NCBI RefSeq assembly: GCF_021026335.1
Contig: NZ_JAJNCY010000005.1
Coordinates: forward strand, 1 to 64,000
Direction of reading: 5' to 3'
DNA length: 64,000 bases
Origin: Rhizobium sp. C1
Lineage (GTDB): Bacteria; Pseudomonadota; Alphaproteobacteria; Rhizobiales; Rhizobiaceae
A program made the position numbers and the translations under genes. The notes under the pieces were generated by a model. It was not told the DNA's origin, ran no database searches, and saw only the letters and a list, made by a program, of their open reading frames with translations. Below, piece by piece: positions 1 through 9,392 of this stretch (position 1 is the stretch's first letter; each line of letters opens with the position of its first letter).

Positions 1-104
1 GAAAACCACCGAAAGTCGCGATAACCGCAATCATGCGAAAACTCGCCGTGCTCGCAAACGCCTTGCTCCGGAAAAAGCAAAAATGGCAGCCAAAAGCTGC
101 TTGA
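1..104 (+). mobile_element. IS110-family transposase, C-terminal end (runs in from left edge)
   Basis: Reading from base 3, an open frame runs to a TGA at 102-104. Its last residues contain MRKLAVLANALL followed by a basic, Trp-containing tail (KKQKWQPKAA). That pattern is typical of the extreme C-terminus of IS110-family (DEDD) transposases. Only about 33 residues are visible, so I cannot tell whether the element is intact to the left. The assignment rests on the short conserved tail alone. Confidence 0.6.
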
Positions 105-132
105 TCAACACGGATACTCTAGCTCTTTGTTT

Positions 133-186
133 TTACGCAATTCCGGACGCGAAACCGACGTCCACTTTCGCTGGAATTGCTCTAGG
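133..186. repeat. Palindromic intergenic repeat of rhizobial type
   Basis: Arms GCAATTCC (137-144) and GGAATTGC (173-180) are exact inverse complements. They enclose a smaller GGAC/GTCC arm pair and an A-rich spacer. Short palindromes of this form are, from memory, scattered in intergenic regions of rhizobial genomes. Next to an IS end it may be just the flanking host sequence. Its function is unknown. Confidence 0.45.
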
Positions 187-465
187 GTAGGGGCTGTCCG
201 ACAATGCCGTGGACGAACCATCGACGATCGAGGGCTTTCGTGCCGCCGCCGCGTCGCCACTTGTCTGTTACCAGGCCCGATTTGCGGGAGAGCTTGTTGC
301 CCGAGGACAAAGCGGCAGGGCTTAAGAGCGGGAAAGATGTCCGCCCGGTACAAGGGTCAATCCGGGTCTGCGATATGCGTTCAACTGCCGAGCCGCATCC
401 TGATAAGCTCACAAGCGGACCCCGAGAACATCATCCTACAAGCGTGTGCCGTAGTTTTATGACCC
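187..465. other. Intergenic stretch without a recognisable gene
   Basis: About 280 bases between the palindromic repeat and the end of the oxidoreductase gene. Short frames exist on both strands, but none has a recognisable protein pattern or a convincing ribosome site. It could be the non-coding end of the neighbouring insertion sequence. I see nothing else in it. Confidence 0.4.
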
Positions 466-1791
466 TCAGAACTCCGCCACCTTGCCCCAGACCGAGGCTT
501 TGAAGCGCGAGGGGTGGTAGGGCTTGGGATCGACGATCGGCTCTGCTCCCGTCACGATATCGGCAATGAGATGGCCCGCACCCGGCCCGATGCCGAAGCC
601 GTGGCCGGAAAAGCCGGCGGCGAGGATGAAGCCCGGTAGGGTCTCGATTTCGCCGATACCCGGCACACCGTCTGGCGTGGAATCGATATAGCCGGCCCAG
701 CTTGCGGTGATCTTCGTTTTCTTCAGTTCCGGTAGAAGTGCCAGCGCGCGTTCATGCGTGAGGCGGATGGTCGCCTGATCCGGGGCGGGATCGAGGATAC
801 GCACCTTTTCCATCGGCGTCGGCCGGTCGAGCCGCCAGCGGGTCAGCGTTTCATGACCGCTCTTGACGCCTTCCAGTCCGCCCGGCGCGAGGCTCCTCCA
901 GCGCTTCATGAACATCGGCAGGAATTGCGGCGCGAAGCGGAGTTGTTGCGGCGTGACATCGACGCGCCCGCGGCCGCTGATCGCGAGCGTATGGCCGCCA
1001 TCGCCGCGCGCGGTCAGTGAGATCTCGGACGTATGCAGCGCAGGCGGTATGCCTTCCGCCCCGCCCGAGACGGAGAGGATGGACGAGCGAATAGAGGCCT
1101 GCGGAAAGCGGATGCCCAATTGCCGGCAGAAGGACGAGGCCCAGGCCCCGCCGGCGAGGATCGCGGTGCTGGTGCGGATCGTGCCCAGCTCCGTGACAAC
1201 GGCGCTGAGGCGCCCGGCCTCCGTCTCGACGCCGCGCGCCGCGCAATTCTGGATGACCACGCCGCCCAGCTTCACGATGGCGCGGGCCACTGCAGGAGCC
1301 GCACTCGCCGGATCGGCAATGCCGTCTGTGGGGGAGAAGACACCGCCCTTCCAGTTGCGGCCCGTCGCGCGGCCCTTTTCGGCAGCCTCGGCTGCGGAGA
1401 GCATATGCGTCGTCACGCCGACGGTTTTGGCAAAATCGCGCCAGCGCGCCCAGCCGGCGATCTCGGCTTCGTTGTTGCTGAGATAGAGCAGCCCGCAGCG
1501 GCGGAAGCCTGTGTTTTCGCCCGTCTCGGCGGCGAAGCGCTCCCAAAGGTCGAGGCTCTTCGTGGAGATCGGCAATTCGCGCGCATCGCGGTTCTGCTGG
1601 CGGCACCAGCCCCAGTTTCGGCTCGACTGTTCCGCACCGATCCGGCCCTTCTCGATCAGCACGGTCTTCAGCCCCCGCTGCGTCAGGTAATAGGCCGCGA
1701 ACACGCCGATAATGCCGCCGCCAATCACGACGACATCGGCGGTCTTGGGCAGCTCGGAGGGGGTGTCGACGAGGGCAAGCGGCGCGGGCAT
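466..1791 (-). CDS. FAD-dependent amino-acid/amine oxidoreductase (DadA-like)
   Basis: A 441-residue flavoprotein of the DAO/DadA superfamily, which oxidises D-amino acids, glycine derivatives or secondary amines to imines. The N-terminus has a Rossmann fold with GGGIIG at residues 24-29 and an acidic strand end (LIEKG). It is followed by the SSRNWGWCRQQ motif (about 56-66) seen in this oxidase subgroup. The C-terminus carries the second FAD motif with GFSGHGFGIGPG. I chose the ATG at 1791 because GGAG lies 6 bases upstream; an ATG 14 codons earlier lacks such a site. It is divergent from the Lrp-type regulator, which probably controls it. Substrate unknown. Confidence 0.8.
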   Translation of the reverse strand: MPAPLALVDTPSELPKTADVVVIGGGIIGVFAAYYLTQRGLKTVLIEKGRIGAEQSSRNWGWCRQQNRDARELPISTKSLDLWERFAAETGENTGFRRCGLLYLSNNEAEIAGWARWRDFAKTVGVTTHMLSAAEAAEKGRATGRNWKGGVFSPTDGIADPASAAPAVARAIVKLGGVVIQNCAARGVETEAGRLSAVVTELGTIRTSTAILAGGAWASSFCRQLGIRFPQASIRSSILSVSGGAEGIPPALHTSEISLTARGDGGHTLAISGRGRVDVTPQQLRFAPQFLPMFMKRWRSLAPGGLEGVKSGHETLTRWRLDRPTPMEKVRILDPAPDQATIRLTHERALALLPELKKTKITASWAGYIDSTPDGVPGIGEIETLPGFILAAGFSGHGFGIGPGAGHLIADIVTGAEPIVDPKPYHPSRFKASVWGKVAEF

Positions 1792-2015
1792 AGCAATCTC
1801 CAGTTCTTGACCCACACTAAGCGCTGGTTTCACGCATGGGAAACCGGAGTGCCTGTGGCAACGGCAGAATATGCTCGCGGCCGCCCGCGCATCGAAATCT
1901 TCTGCGCCGTTTCCGTTTTCCGCCCTTGATGGACAATGAAGGCGGGTGTGCTAACCTTGATCAGGACAGGCGGCAGAATTTTATGCTGCAGACTATTGGG
2001 GAAGGTGACAGGCCG

Positions 2016-2495
2016 ATGATGAAACTCGACCGGACGGATATAAAGATCCTCTACGAGCTGCAAAAGAACGGCCGCATCACCAATGTGGAACTGGCCGATC
2101 TCGTGCATCTGTCGCCGAGCCCGTGTCTCATGCGCGTCAAGCGGCTGCAGGCGGAAGGCTATATCGAGGGCTATTCGGCGCAGATCAATCTCGGCAAGCT
2201 TGGTCAGACGCTGACCGTCTTCACCGAAATCACGCTGAAGAACCACCGCCAGGTCGATTTCGCCCGCTTCCTCGCCGTGGTCGACAAGGTCGATCAGGTC
2301 ATCGAATGCCATCTCGTGTCGGGCGGCTACGATTATCTGCTGAAATTCGTCACCGCCGGGATCGGTGAATACCAGACGATCATGGAACGGCTGACCGACA
2401 TGGATATCGGGATCGATAAATACTTCAGCTTCGTCGTGCTGAAATCGCCGATCGTGAAGGCGCATCTCCCGCTGACGAGCTTGTTTCCAGTGTGA
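2016..2495 (+). CDS. Lrp/AsnC-family transcriptional regulator
   Basis: A 159-residue regulator with an N-terminal winged helix (LDRTDIKILYELQKNGRIT, then the recognition helix near LSPSPCLMRVKRLQ) and a C-terminal RAM ligand-binding domain (VTAGIGEYQTIMERL). Proteins of this size respond to amino acids, and small ones often control a single divergent catabolic gene. Here that would be the DadA-like oxidase, about 220 bases away. The start is the ATG pair at 2016/2019 after GGGGAAGG. The reading frame continues upstream, but that extension lacks domain similarity. Confidence 0.88.
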   Translation: MMKLDRTDIKILYELQKNGRITNVELADLVHLSPSPCLMRVKRLQAEGYIEGYSAQINLGKLGQTLTVFTEITLKNHRQVDFARFLAVVDKVDQVIECHLVSGGYDYLLKFVTAGIGEYQTIMERLTDMDIGIDKYFSFVVLKSPIVKAHLPLTSLFPV

Positions 2496-2506
2496 TTTCA
2501 GGCTTG

Positions 2507-2527
2507 GGCGGGGCCTCAAGCCCCGCC
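2507..2527. terminator. Bidirectional terminator between convergent genes
   Basis: A perfect 8-base-pair stem, GGCGGGGC (2507-2514) with GCCCCGCC (2520-2527), around the loop CTCAA. It lies just after the Lrp-type gene and overlaps the last codons of the oppositely oriented ABC ATPase gene. No long T-run follows on either side, so termination strength is uncertain. Confidence 0.6.
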
Positions 2528-4171
2528 ATATTGCCGCACAAGCTCCGGCTCCAGCACAAGCGTATCGAGCCATGTCGGGTCGAGTTTCGGCACGGAGGAG
2601 AAGAGGAGCTTCGAATAGGGGTGTGTGGGCGACTTCACGTCCTCGCGCGTCAGGTGCTCGACCTTCTCGCCGCGATACATGACCATGATCTCGTCGCAGA
2701 TCGCCTCGACCACCGACAGGTCGTGGCTGATGAAAATGTAGGAGAGGTCGAGTTCGCGCTGCAATTCCTTCAGCAGTTCGATGATCGCGGCAGCAACGAC
2801 GGTATCAAGCGCCGAGGTGATCTCGTCGCAGATGATCAGTTTCGGATTGGCGGCGAGAGCGCGCGCGAAGTTGATGCGCTGCTTCTGGCCGCCGGAGAGT
2901 TCGGACGGGTGGCGATAGCGCAGGGCCTTGGGCAGGCGCACCATGTCGAGAAGTTCATCGACGCGGGCGTCGCGCGCCTTGCCCTTGAGGCCGTGATAGA
3001 AGCTCAAGGGCCGGCCGAGAATGTCCTCGATGGGCTTGGCGGGGTTGAGTGCGGTATCGGCATATTGGAAGACGATCTGCATCTCGCGAAGCGCCTCGCG
3101 CGAGCGCCGGCGTGCATCGTGGTCAAGTTCCTTGCCATCGAAGATGATATTGCCGGCACTCGCCGGCAGGATCCCGGCGATGCAGCGGGCGAGTGTCGAC
3201 TTCCCGCAGCCGGATTCGCCGATAATGCCAAGATTGCGGCCCTTTTCGACCGAGAGGCTGACGGAGTTTACCGCTTTCATGAAGGGCAGGCCGTCGGCCT
3301 GGATCGGACCATAGCCGGCAATGACGTTTTCGATCTCGAGGAGCGGACGCGCCTTGTCGGTTCGTTTGCCGGCAAATTGGGTCTCCTTCGGCTCGAAGGC
3401 GGAAAGCAGTTCCTGCGTGTAGGGGTGCGACGGTGTCGAGAGGATCGCTTCCGTCGTGCCCTCTTCCTGCACCTCGCCGCCCTTGAGCACGACGATGCGA
3501 TCGGCGATCTGGGCGACGACGGCGAGATCGTGCGAGACATAGACGCCGGCAATGCCGCCGGCCTTCATCACCGACTTGAAGGCTTTCAGCACGTCGATCT
3601 GGGTCGTCACGTCGAGAGCCGTGGTTGGCTCATCGAAGATGACGAGCTTCGGCCCGCCGATCAGCGCCATGGCGGCGGCAAGCCGCTGCAACTGACCGCC
3701 CGACACCTGATGCGGATAGCGTTCGCCGATGGTTTCGGGCGAGGGAAGCGACAGGGCCTTGAAGAGTTCTATGGCGCGTTCGCGCGCCTTGTCGGGTGTC
3801 ATCAGGCCATGGATGCGCGTCACTTCGATGACCTGGTCCATGATCGTCTGCGACGGGTTGAAGGCGGCGGCGGCACTTTGCGGCACATAGGCGACCTCTG
3901 TGCCGCGCACTTTGGCGCGCTCACGCTCGGAGAGCCCGGCCATGTCCTTGCCGTCGACCAGCAGCGCGCCGCCGGCAATGCGGCAGCCGGGACGGGTATA
4001 GCCCATCAACGTCAGCGCGATCGTCGTCTTGCCGGACCCGCTTTCGCCGATCAGCGCGACGATCTCGCCCTTGGCGATGTCGATATTGACGCCCTTGATG
4101 ATCTCGATGCGCCGGCCGGCATCCGTGGTGGCCTCGACATGCAGGTTCTTGATTTCGACGAGCTTGCTCAT
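2516..4171 (-). CDS. Dipeptide/oligopeptide-type ABC transporter, fused double ATPase (DppD-DppF type)
   Basis: A 551-residue cytoplasmic energy subunit made of two complete ABC ATPase domains in one chain. Domain 1 has Walker A GESGSGKTT, signature VSGGQLQRL and Walker B LVIFDEPT. Domain 2 has Walker A GESGCGKST, signature LSGGQKQR and Walker B LIICDEIT. Many Dpp/Opp systems use two separate proteins for these roles. The second domain's Walker B reads DEIT rather than the usual DEPT, with the Glu kept. It is the last gene of the transporter operon, starting one base after the preceding stop. It powers uptake with the two permeases and the binding protein encoded upstream. Confidence 0.92.
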   Translation of the reverse strand: MSKLVEIKNLHVEATTDAGRRIEIIKGVNIDIAKGEIVALIGESGSGKTTIALTLMGYTRPGCRIAGGALLVDGKDMAGLSERERAKVRGTEVAYVPQSAAAAFNPSQTIMDQVIEVTRIHGLMTPDKARERAIELFKALSLPSPETIGERYPHQVSGGQLQRLAAAMALIGGPKLVIFDEPTTALDVTTQIDVLKAFKSVMKAGGIAGVYVSHDLAVVAQIADRIVVLKGGEVQEEGTTEAILSTPSHPYTQELLSAFEPKETQFAGKRTDKARPLLEIENVIAGYGPIQADGLPFMKAVNSVSLSVEKGRNLGIIGESGCGKSTLARCIAGILPASAGNIIFDGKELDHDARRRSREALREMQIVFQYADTALNPAKPIEDILGRPLSFYHGLKGKARDARVDELLDMVRLPKALRYRHPSELSGGQKQRINFARALAANPKLIICDEITSALDTVVAAAIIELLKELQRELDLSYIFISHDLSVVEAICDEIMVMYRGEKVEHLTREDVKSPTHPYSKLLFSSVPKLDPTWLDTLVLEPELVRQYGGA

Positions 4172-4172
4172 A

Positions 4173-5027
4173 TCAGGCGCTCCGGTCGCGGATCTTGCGG
4201 GGCAGGTTGTCGATCAGCAGGTTGACGCTGATCGTGAGGCTGGCAATGGCAATCGAGGGCGCAATGACCGCAGCCGAGCCGAAGGACAGGCCCTGGATAT
4301 TCTCGTGCACCAGCGCGCCCCAGTCGGCGAGCGGCGGCTGCACGCCGAGCCCGAGGAAGGAGAGGCCCGAGAGAAGCAGTACGATGAAGACGAAGCGGAT
4401 GCCGAAATCGGCGAGCACCGGCCGGATGATGTTCGGCAGGATTTCCGAGATGGCGAGATAAAGCGTGTTTTCACCGCGAATGCGGGCGACCGTGATGAAA
4501 TCCATCGTGTTAACATTGACGGCGAGCGCCCGGGCGAAGCGATAGGAGCCCGGCGTGTAGATGAAGGCGAGTGTCAGGATCAGCGACGGCAGCGACGAGC
4601 CGACGGCGGCGACGACGACGAGGCCGAAGAGCTTGCTCGGGATCGAGATCATCGCATCCATGAAGCGGCTGAGCGCCGTATCGAACCAGCCACCGACGAC
4701 GGCGGCGGCCATGCCGAGGATAACGCCGGAAGATGAGGCGATCAGAACGCCGGCGAGCGCAATGCCGAGTGTGTAGCGCGCGCCGAAGATGATGCGGGAC
4801 AGCATGTCACGGCCGAGATAGTCGGAGCCGAGCCAGAGCTTGGAACTCATCGGGCCGAAATAGTCCATGTCGACGATCTTGCCGATCGGATAGGGCGCGA
4901 TCTGCGGGGCGAAGAGGGCGACCACGGCCCAGAACAGGATCACCGCGAAGGCGAGAATGCCGACAAGGCTGAACGTGTAGCCGAAAATGCCGGGAGCGGC
5001 GGAGGTCGATGGGGCGCTTTGCATCAT
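4173..5027 (-). CDS. Peptide-type ABC transporter permease (DppC-like)
   Basis: A 284-residue inner-membrane permease with an N-terminal membrane segment (about 17-40), the periplasmic loop with LGSDYLGRDMLSRI, and five further hydrophobic stretches. The EAA-type cytoplasmic loop is around ARIRGENTLYLAISEILPN. The start is the ATG pair at 5027/5024; the first overlaps the stop of the upstream permease as TGATG, so the two are probably translationally coupled. Together they form the channel of the dipeptide-type transporter. Its substrate may be an amine or acylated amino acid, judging from neighbouring enzymes rather than from the permease itself. Confidence 0.9.
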   Translation of the reverse strand: MMQSAPSTSAAPGIFGYTFSLVGILAFAVILFWAVVALFAPQIAPYPIGKIVDMDYFGPMSSKLWLGSDYLGRDMLSRIIFGARYTLGIALAGVLIASSSGVILGMAAAVVGGWFDTALSRFMDAMISIPSKLFGLVVVAAVGSSLPSLILTLAFIYTPGSYRFARALAVNVNTMDFITVARIRGENTLYLAISEILPNIIRPVLADFGIRFVFIVLLLSGLSFLGLGVQPPLADWGALVHENIQGLSFGSAAVIAPSIAIASLTISVNLLIDNLPRKIRDRSA

Positions 5028-5977
5028 CAGCGGAGCCTCGGATTGGAGATGATGGCGATGATGTCGGCAATCGTGATCAGGATCAGATAGCCGGCACAGA
5101 AGATCACCGCGCAGGTCTGGATCAGCGGCAGATCGCGCGTGGCGACCGCATCGACCATGAGCTTGGCGATGCCGGGATAGTTGAAGATCGTCTCGATGAT
5201 GATGACACCGCCGATGAGATAGGAAAGCGACAGCGCCAGAGCGTTGACGATGGGGCCGAGCGCATTGGGCAGCGCATGGCGCAGCACGATGCGGCTGCGC
5301 GAGGCACCCTTGAGAAGCGCCATTTCGACATAGGGCGTTGACAGCGTCTCGATCACGGCGGCCCGGGTCATGCGGATGATCTGGGCGGAGACGACGAAGG
5401 TCAGCGTCACCACCGGCATGGCATACATGCGTAGCAGGTCGTAGAGCGAATGCACCTCGTTGACGAAGGAAATCGCCGGAAGCCATTTGAGATAGACCGC
5501 GAAGATGAGAACGGCGGTGGAGGCGACCATGAATTCCGGCACGGAGATGACGCCGATGGTCAGCACCGTGACGATGCGATCGTAAAGCGTGCCGCGCATC
5601 ACAGCCGAGGTGATGCCGAGTGTGAGCGCGAAGGGAATGGAGATGAGCGCCGTGATCCCGGCCAGCTCCATCGTGTTGACGAAGCGCGCAGAGATCAGCT
5701 TCGAGATCGGCATGTTATTGGCATACGAGGTGCCGAGATCGCCGGTGACCAGCCCTGCGATCCAGCGCAGGAAGCGCAAGACGGCCGGTTCGTCGAGATG
5801 CATGGCATGGCGCAGACCCGCCACGGCGTCGGGCGTCGCGGCCTGGCCGAGCAGGATGGTCGCGGTGTCGCCCGGCAGCATGCTGGTGGCGAAGAAGACC
5901 GCGAAGGAAACGATGAGCAGCGTGATCACGGCAATCACGAGCCGTTTTCCGATCATGCTTGCGATTTCAGAGTTCAT
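5027..5977 (-). CDS. Peptide-type ABC transporter permease (DppB-like)
   Basis: A 316-residue integral membrane protein of the DppB class. It has the typical first helix (residues 7-30), the LPGDTA motif after it, and LGQAATPDAV in the periplasmic loop. The EAA loop is around LKGASRSRIVLRHALPNALG. I chose the ATG at 5977 because GGAGGT sits 6 bases before it. It follows the binding-protein gene after about 180 bases that hold a strong stem-loop, and it is coupled to the DppC-like gene through TGATG. Confidence 0.9.
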   Translation of the reverse strand: MNSEIASMIGKRLVIAVITLLIVSFAVFFATSMLPGDTATILLGQAATPDAVAGLRHAMHLDEPAVLRFLRWIAGLVTGDLGTSYANNMPISKLISARFVNTMELAGITALISIPFALTLGITSAVMRGTLYDRIVTVLTIGVISVPEFMVASTAVLIFAVYLKWLPAISFVNEVHSLYDLLRMYAMPVVTLTFVVSAQIIRMTRAAVIETLSTPYVEMALLKGASRSRIVLRHALPNALGPIVNALALSLSYLIGGVIIIETIFNYPGIAKLMVDAVATRDLPLIQTCAVIFCAGYLILITIADIIAIISNPRLR

Positions 5978-6120
5978 GAGAGACCTCCAGCCGCGTTGTC
6001 CGATGACGGCAGCCAAACCACTGTTTCATCAAATGGTCACTGAAAAAAGAGCCGTCTGCGGCCGGCATGCGAATGCCTCGCGGAGCCGGGTCGATGCGCA
6101 GTATCAAAACGGCGGTCAGA

Positions 6121-6143
6121 TCCGGGAGGCGGGGCCTCCCGGA
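6121..6143 (-). promoter_or_regulatory. Intercistronic GC-rich stem-loop after the binding-protein gene
   Basis: TCCGGGAGG (6121-6129) pairs perfectly with CCTCCCGGA (6135-6143) around a 5-base loop. It lies about 15 bases downstream of the binding-protein stop and before the permease genes. There is no T-run. Its likely role is partial termination or protection of the upstream mRNA, so that more binding protein than permease is made. Confidence 0.6.
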
Positions 6144-6157
6144 CCGGTTTGAGCCAA

Positions 6158-7759
6158 TCAGGCCTCGAGCCAGAGATATTCGGCCATGGCGAAGCCCATC
6201 ATGCCACCCAGCGGGTTGGTTTCCAGACCCTTGACCTTGTTGGAGAGGGCGTCCGCATTGGTGATGTAGGCCGGAATGATCGTGCCGGCTTCATCGGCGA
6301 TCATGGTCTGCATCTCGTTATAGATCTCGCGGCGCTTGTTCTGGTCCAGCATGCCGCGGGCTTCGAGCAGCATGGAGTCGAATTTCGGCGACTTGTACTG
6401 GCTTTCGTTCCACGGTGCGTCGGACGAGTAGAGCAGCGAGAAATAGATGTCCGGCGTCGGGCGCGGGTTGATATTGCCGAAATGGATCGGCGCCTTCAGC
6501 CAGTACTTGTCCCAGTAGCCGTCGGAGGGAACGCGCTGGACGTCGAGCTTGAGGCCGATATCGGCGCCGGCTGCCTGCATGATCATGGCCATGTCGATGG
6601 AGTTGTTGGCCGCATCCGAGGCGATGACCGGGATCGACTGGCCGAGAACGCCCGCCTTCTCGAAATAGTGCTTCGCCTTGTCCGGATCGAAGGCCTTCGG
6701 CTTCAGGTTGGCATTGTGGAAGAAGTTGGCCTTGGAGATCGGCTGATCGTTGCCGACTTCGCCGAAGCCGCGTAGCGCTGCGGTCACGATCTGCTCGCGA
6801 TCGACAAGGTACTTCATGCCCATGATGAAGTCGGGCTTGTTCGAGCCGAGCTGGATATTGAGGTTGGTATAGTTGCCTGACGTCGACTTCGAGATCCGGT
6901 AACCGCTCTGTGCCTCGACAAGCTTGGCCGAACGCGGGTTGATCGCATAGGCGTAGTGAATGTCGCCGGCGAGCAGCGCGTTGACGCGGGCATTGTCCTC
7001 GCTGATGGCGAAGAATTCAAAGCTGTCGAGATGCGGCAGGCCCGGCTTCCAGTAATTCTTGTTCTTCTTGACGATGGAGCGGACGCCCGGCTCGAACGTG
7101 TCGAGCACGAAGGCCCCCGTGCCGTTGCCCTTGGAGAAATCGGTCGTGCCGTCCTGCACGATCATGAAGTGGTGCAGCGCCAGAATGAAGGGAAGGTCGG
7201 CATTGGCGGCCTTCAGAACGATCTCGACCGTGTTGGTGTCGATCGCTTTGACGTCGGCAATCTGCGCGGCGATCTTGGCGACCTTCGAGCCGACGGCCGG
7301 GTCGAGATGGCGCTTCAGTGCGAAGACGACGTCGGCGGAAGTCAGGGCCTTGCCGTCATGGAAGGTCACGCCCTTGCGCAGCGTCACGGTCCAGGTCTTG
7401 GCATCCTTGGTGTCGAGCTTTTCGGCCAGTTCCATATGCGGAACGCCGCTTGTGTCAAGGAAGGTCAGACGGTTGTAAAGGGAACAGCAGCGGACATAAT
7501 CGGTTGCGGCGGACGCCTTGGCCGGATCGAGCGTGTCGGCGTTGGAGGAGGAAAGGCCGGCAACCTTCAGGTGCCCGCCGGAGACCGGCGTTGCGGCAAC
7601 AGCGCGCTCGGCGCGGCCGAAAACGGCACCGCCGGCGGAAAGGGCCACGCCGCTGGCCAGCATCATCTTCAGAAGGTCGCGGCGCGAGGCACCACGACGG
7701 ATGGCATTCTCGACGCTGGCGTCGTCGGATTTCGTCCAGTTGGTGATCTTGTCGGTCAT
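6158..7759 (-). CDS. ABC transporter substrate-binding protein, family 5 (peptide/nickel type)
   Basis: A 533-residue periplasmic binding protein of the SBP_bac_5 family. The N-terminus is a twin-arginine-like signal: RRGASRRDLLKMML, a hydrophobic stretch, then a cleavage region near ERAVAATPV. Family features include the stretch LRKGVTFHDGKALTSADVVF about 140 residues in. The start at 7759 is preceded by GGGGAAT; frame upstream of it is low-complexity and unlike protein. This gene heads the transporter operon. Its promoter should lie in 7760-7981. Substrate unknown; the enzymes around it suggest an amine-containing compound. Confidence 0.9.
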   Translation of the reverse strand: MTDKITNWTKSDDASVENAIRRGASRRDLLKMMLASGVALSAGGAVFGRAERAVAATPVSGGHLKVAGLSSSNADTLDPAKASAATDYVRCCSLYNRLTFLDTSGVPHMELAEKLDTKDAKTWTVTLRKGVTFHDGKALTSADVVFALKRHLDPAVGSKVAKIAAQIADVKAIDTNTVEIVLKAANADLPFILALHHFMIVQDGTTDFSKGNGTGAFVLDTFEPGVRSIVKKNKNYWKPGLPHLDSFEFFAISEDNARVNALLAGDIHYAYAINPRSAKLVEAQSGYRISKSTSGNYTNLNIQLGSNKPDFIMGMKYLVDREQIVTAALRGFGEVGNDQPISKANFFHNANLKPKAFDPDKAKHYFEKAGVLGQSIPVIASDAANNSIDMAMIMQAAGADIGLKLDVQRVPSDGYWDKYWLKAPIHFGNINPRPTPDIYFSLLYSSDAPWNESQYKSPKFDSMLLEARGMLDQNKRREIYNEMQTMIADEAGTIIPAYITNADALSNKVKGLETNPLGGMMGFAMAEYLWLEA

Positions 7760-7981
7760 GTCATTCCCCTTTTGCTTCGGTTTGGGCTTGCATTCGTCTT
7801 GCGCGAACTTTCCGGCCCGGTGTGAATTTGCACTCGCGGCGTTTTGCCTTTTCTGACGATCAGTCTTGCATGTCCCCGGGGGCTTATCGTTCGATTTGTC
7901 CTTGGGCGGCAGCATAAAATTGCGAACTTGCTTCCCCCGGCGACATTTCGGTGAAATGCCGCCAGGAGCTCATCGGGCCGT

Positions 7982-9355
7982 TCAGGCCATGGCCTTGCGG
8001 ATATCCGGGTCCTGCAGCGTCTCGTCCAGTGTCTTGCGGGTGCGATCGACGATGGCGTCGATATCGGCATCCGTGCAGCAGAGCGGCGGCGCATAGCCGA
8101 GCACACCCTGCGGGAAGGCGCGGATGACGAGACCATGATCCCAGGCGCGGTCGAAAATGCGGCGCGCCGGCTGGGCAGCTGCCGGAAGCGGCGTCTTCTT
8201 TGCCTTGTCGGTAACAAGCTCGACGCCATAGAGCATGCCGCGGCCGCGGATCTCGCCGACCAGCGGGTGGCCGCTCAGGCTCTGAAGACCGGCCAGCAGA
8301 CGTGCGCCGGCTTTCACGCCGTTTTCGAGAAGCCCGCCTTCATAGAGTTTCAGCACTTCCAGCGCGACAGCGGCGCTGACCGGGTGGGCGGAATAGGTGA
8401 AGCCATGTCCAACGGCCGCTTCGCCGGCGCCATCGGCAATCACGTCATAGACGTGATCGGCCATGAAAACCGCACCCATCGGCACATAGCCGGAGGTCAG
8501 CCCCTTGGCGACCGTCATCATATCCGGCACGATGCCTTCGTCTGTGCAGGCAAAGAGCGGACCGGTGCGGCCGAAGCCGGTGATAACCTCGTCGGCGATG
8601 AAGAGAATGCCGTAGCTCTTGCAGAGCTCGCGCATGGCCTTGATCCAGCCCTTGGGCGGCACGATGACGCCGCCCGACCCTTGAATCGGTTCGGCATAAA
8701 ATGCTGCCACGCGATCTGCGCCGATGTCCTCGATCTTGGCCTTCAGGCTGGCAAGTGAAGCCGCAATGATCGCCGCATCGTCTGAGCCTGCCGGGTTGCG
8801 GTAGGGATAGGGCGACGGGATCTTGTGCTGCCAGTCAAAGGGCAGGCCGAAGCCGGCATGGAAGGCGGGAAGCGCAGTCAGCCCCGCACCGACCGTGGTC
8901 GAGCCGTGATAGCCCTGCTGGATCGAGATGAACTGATCGCGCTGCGGCTCACCCTTGGCATTCCAGTAATAGCGGACGAAGCGGATGGTGGAGTCCACCG
9001 CATCCGAACCGCCCAGGGTGAAGTAGACGCGATTGAGATCGCCCGGCGCGCGTTCGGCCAGTTCTGCGGCGAGCCGGATGGCCGGTTCCGAGCCCAGATC
9101 GAAATAGCCGGTGGCATAGGGCAGCTCGCGCAATTGCTTCGTCGCCGCCTCGATGATGCTTTCATGGCCATAACCGGCATTCACGCACCAGAGACCGGCA
9201 AAGCCATCGACGAGCTGATGGCCGTTGGCCTCGGTAACGGTGGCGCCGGAGGCGGATTTCAGCACGCGCACGCCCTGCCGCTCGTGGCCGCGATAGGAAG
9301 CGACGGGGTGAATGAGGTGGGCGCGATCGAGTTCGATCAGGGAATTGGCGAGCAT
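7982..9355 (-). CDS. Class III PLP-dependent aminotransferase (omega-amino acid/diamine type)
   Basis: A 457-residue fold-type I aminotransferase. The PLP-binding Asp is D255 in LFIADEVITGFGRTG and the Schiff-base Lys is K284 in TVAKGLTSGY. Family members move the terminal amino group of putrescine, GABA, beta-alanine or similar amines to pyruvate or 2-oxoglutarate. The start is the ATG at 9355 after GGAGA; longer frames upstream overlap the acetyltransferase gene. It lies 37 bases after that gene and just before the ABC operon, so transamination of the imported compound is plausible. The product would be a semialdehyde for the GabD-like enzyme nearby. Exact substrate unknown. Confidence 0.88.
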   Translation of the reverse strand: MLANSLIELDRAHLIHPVASYRGHERQGVRVLKSASGATVTEANGHQLVDGFAGLWCVNAGYGHESIIEAATKQLRELPYATGYFDLGSEPAIRLAAELAERAPGDLNRVYFTLGGSDAVDSTIRFVRYYWNAKGEPQRDQFISIQQGYHGSTTVGAGLTALPAFHAGFGLPFDWQHKIPSPYPYRNPAGSDDAAIIAASLASLKAKIEDIGADRVAAFYAEPIQGSGGVIVPPKGWIKAMRELCKSYGILFIADEVITGFGRTGPLFACTDEGIVPDMMTVAKGLTSGYVPMGAVFMADHVYDVIADGAGEAAVGHGFTYSAHPVSAAVALEVLKLYEGGLLENGVKAGARLLAGLQSLSGHPLVGEIRGRGMLYGVELVTDKAKKTPLPAAAQPARRIFDRAWDHGLVIRAFPQGVLGYAPPLCCTDADIDAIVDRTRKTLDETLQDPDIRKAMA

Positions 9356-9392
9356 TTCAGTCTCCGATGTGCTGTTTTCAGCCAGATTGGGT

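Noticed and set aside
2492-4225. Long open frame on the plus strand opposite the fused ATPase gene (about 577 codons)
   Set aside because: It is the antisense of a clear two-domain ABC ATPase, has no domain pattern and reflects high G+C content. The same holds for the long frames opposite the hydroxylase-ligase fusion (26491-28128) and the TtuC-like gene (14751-15683).
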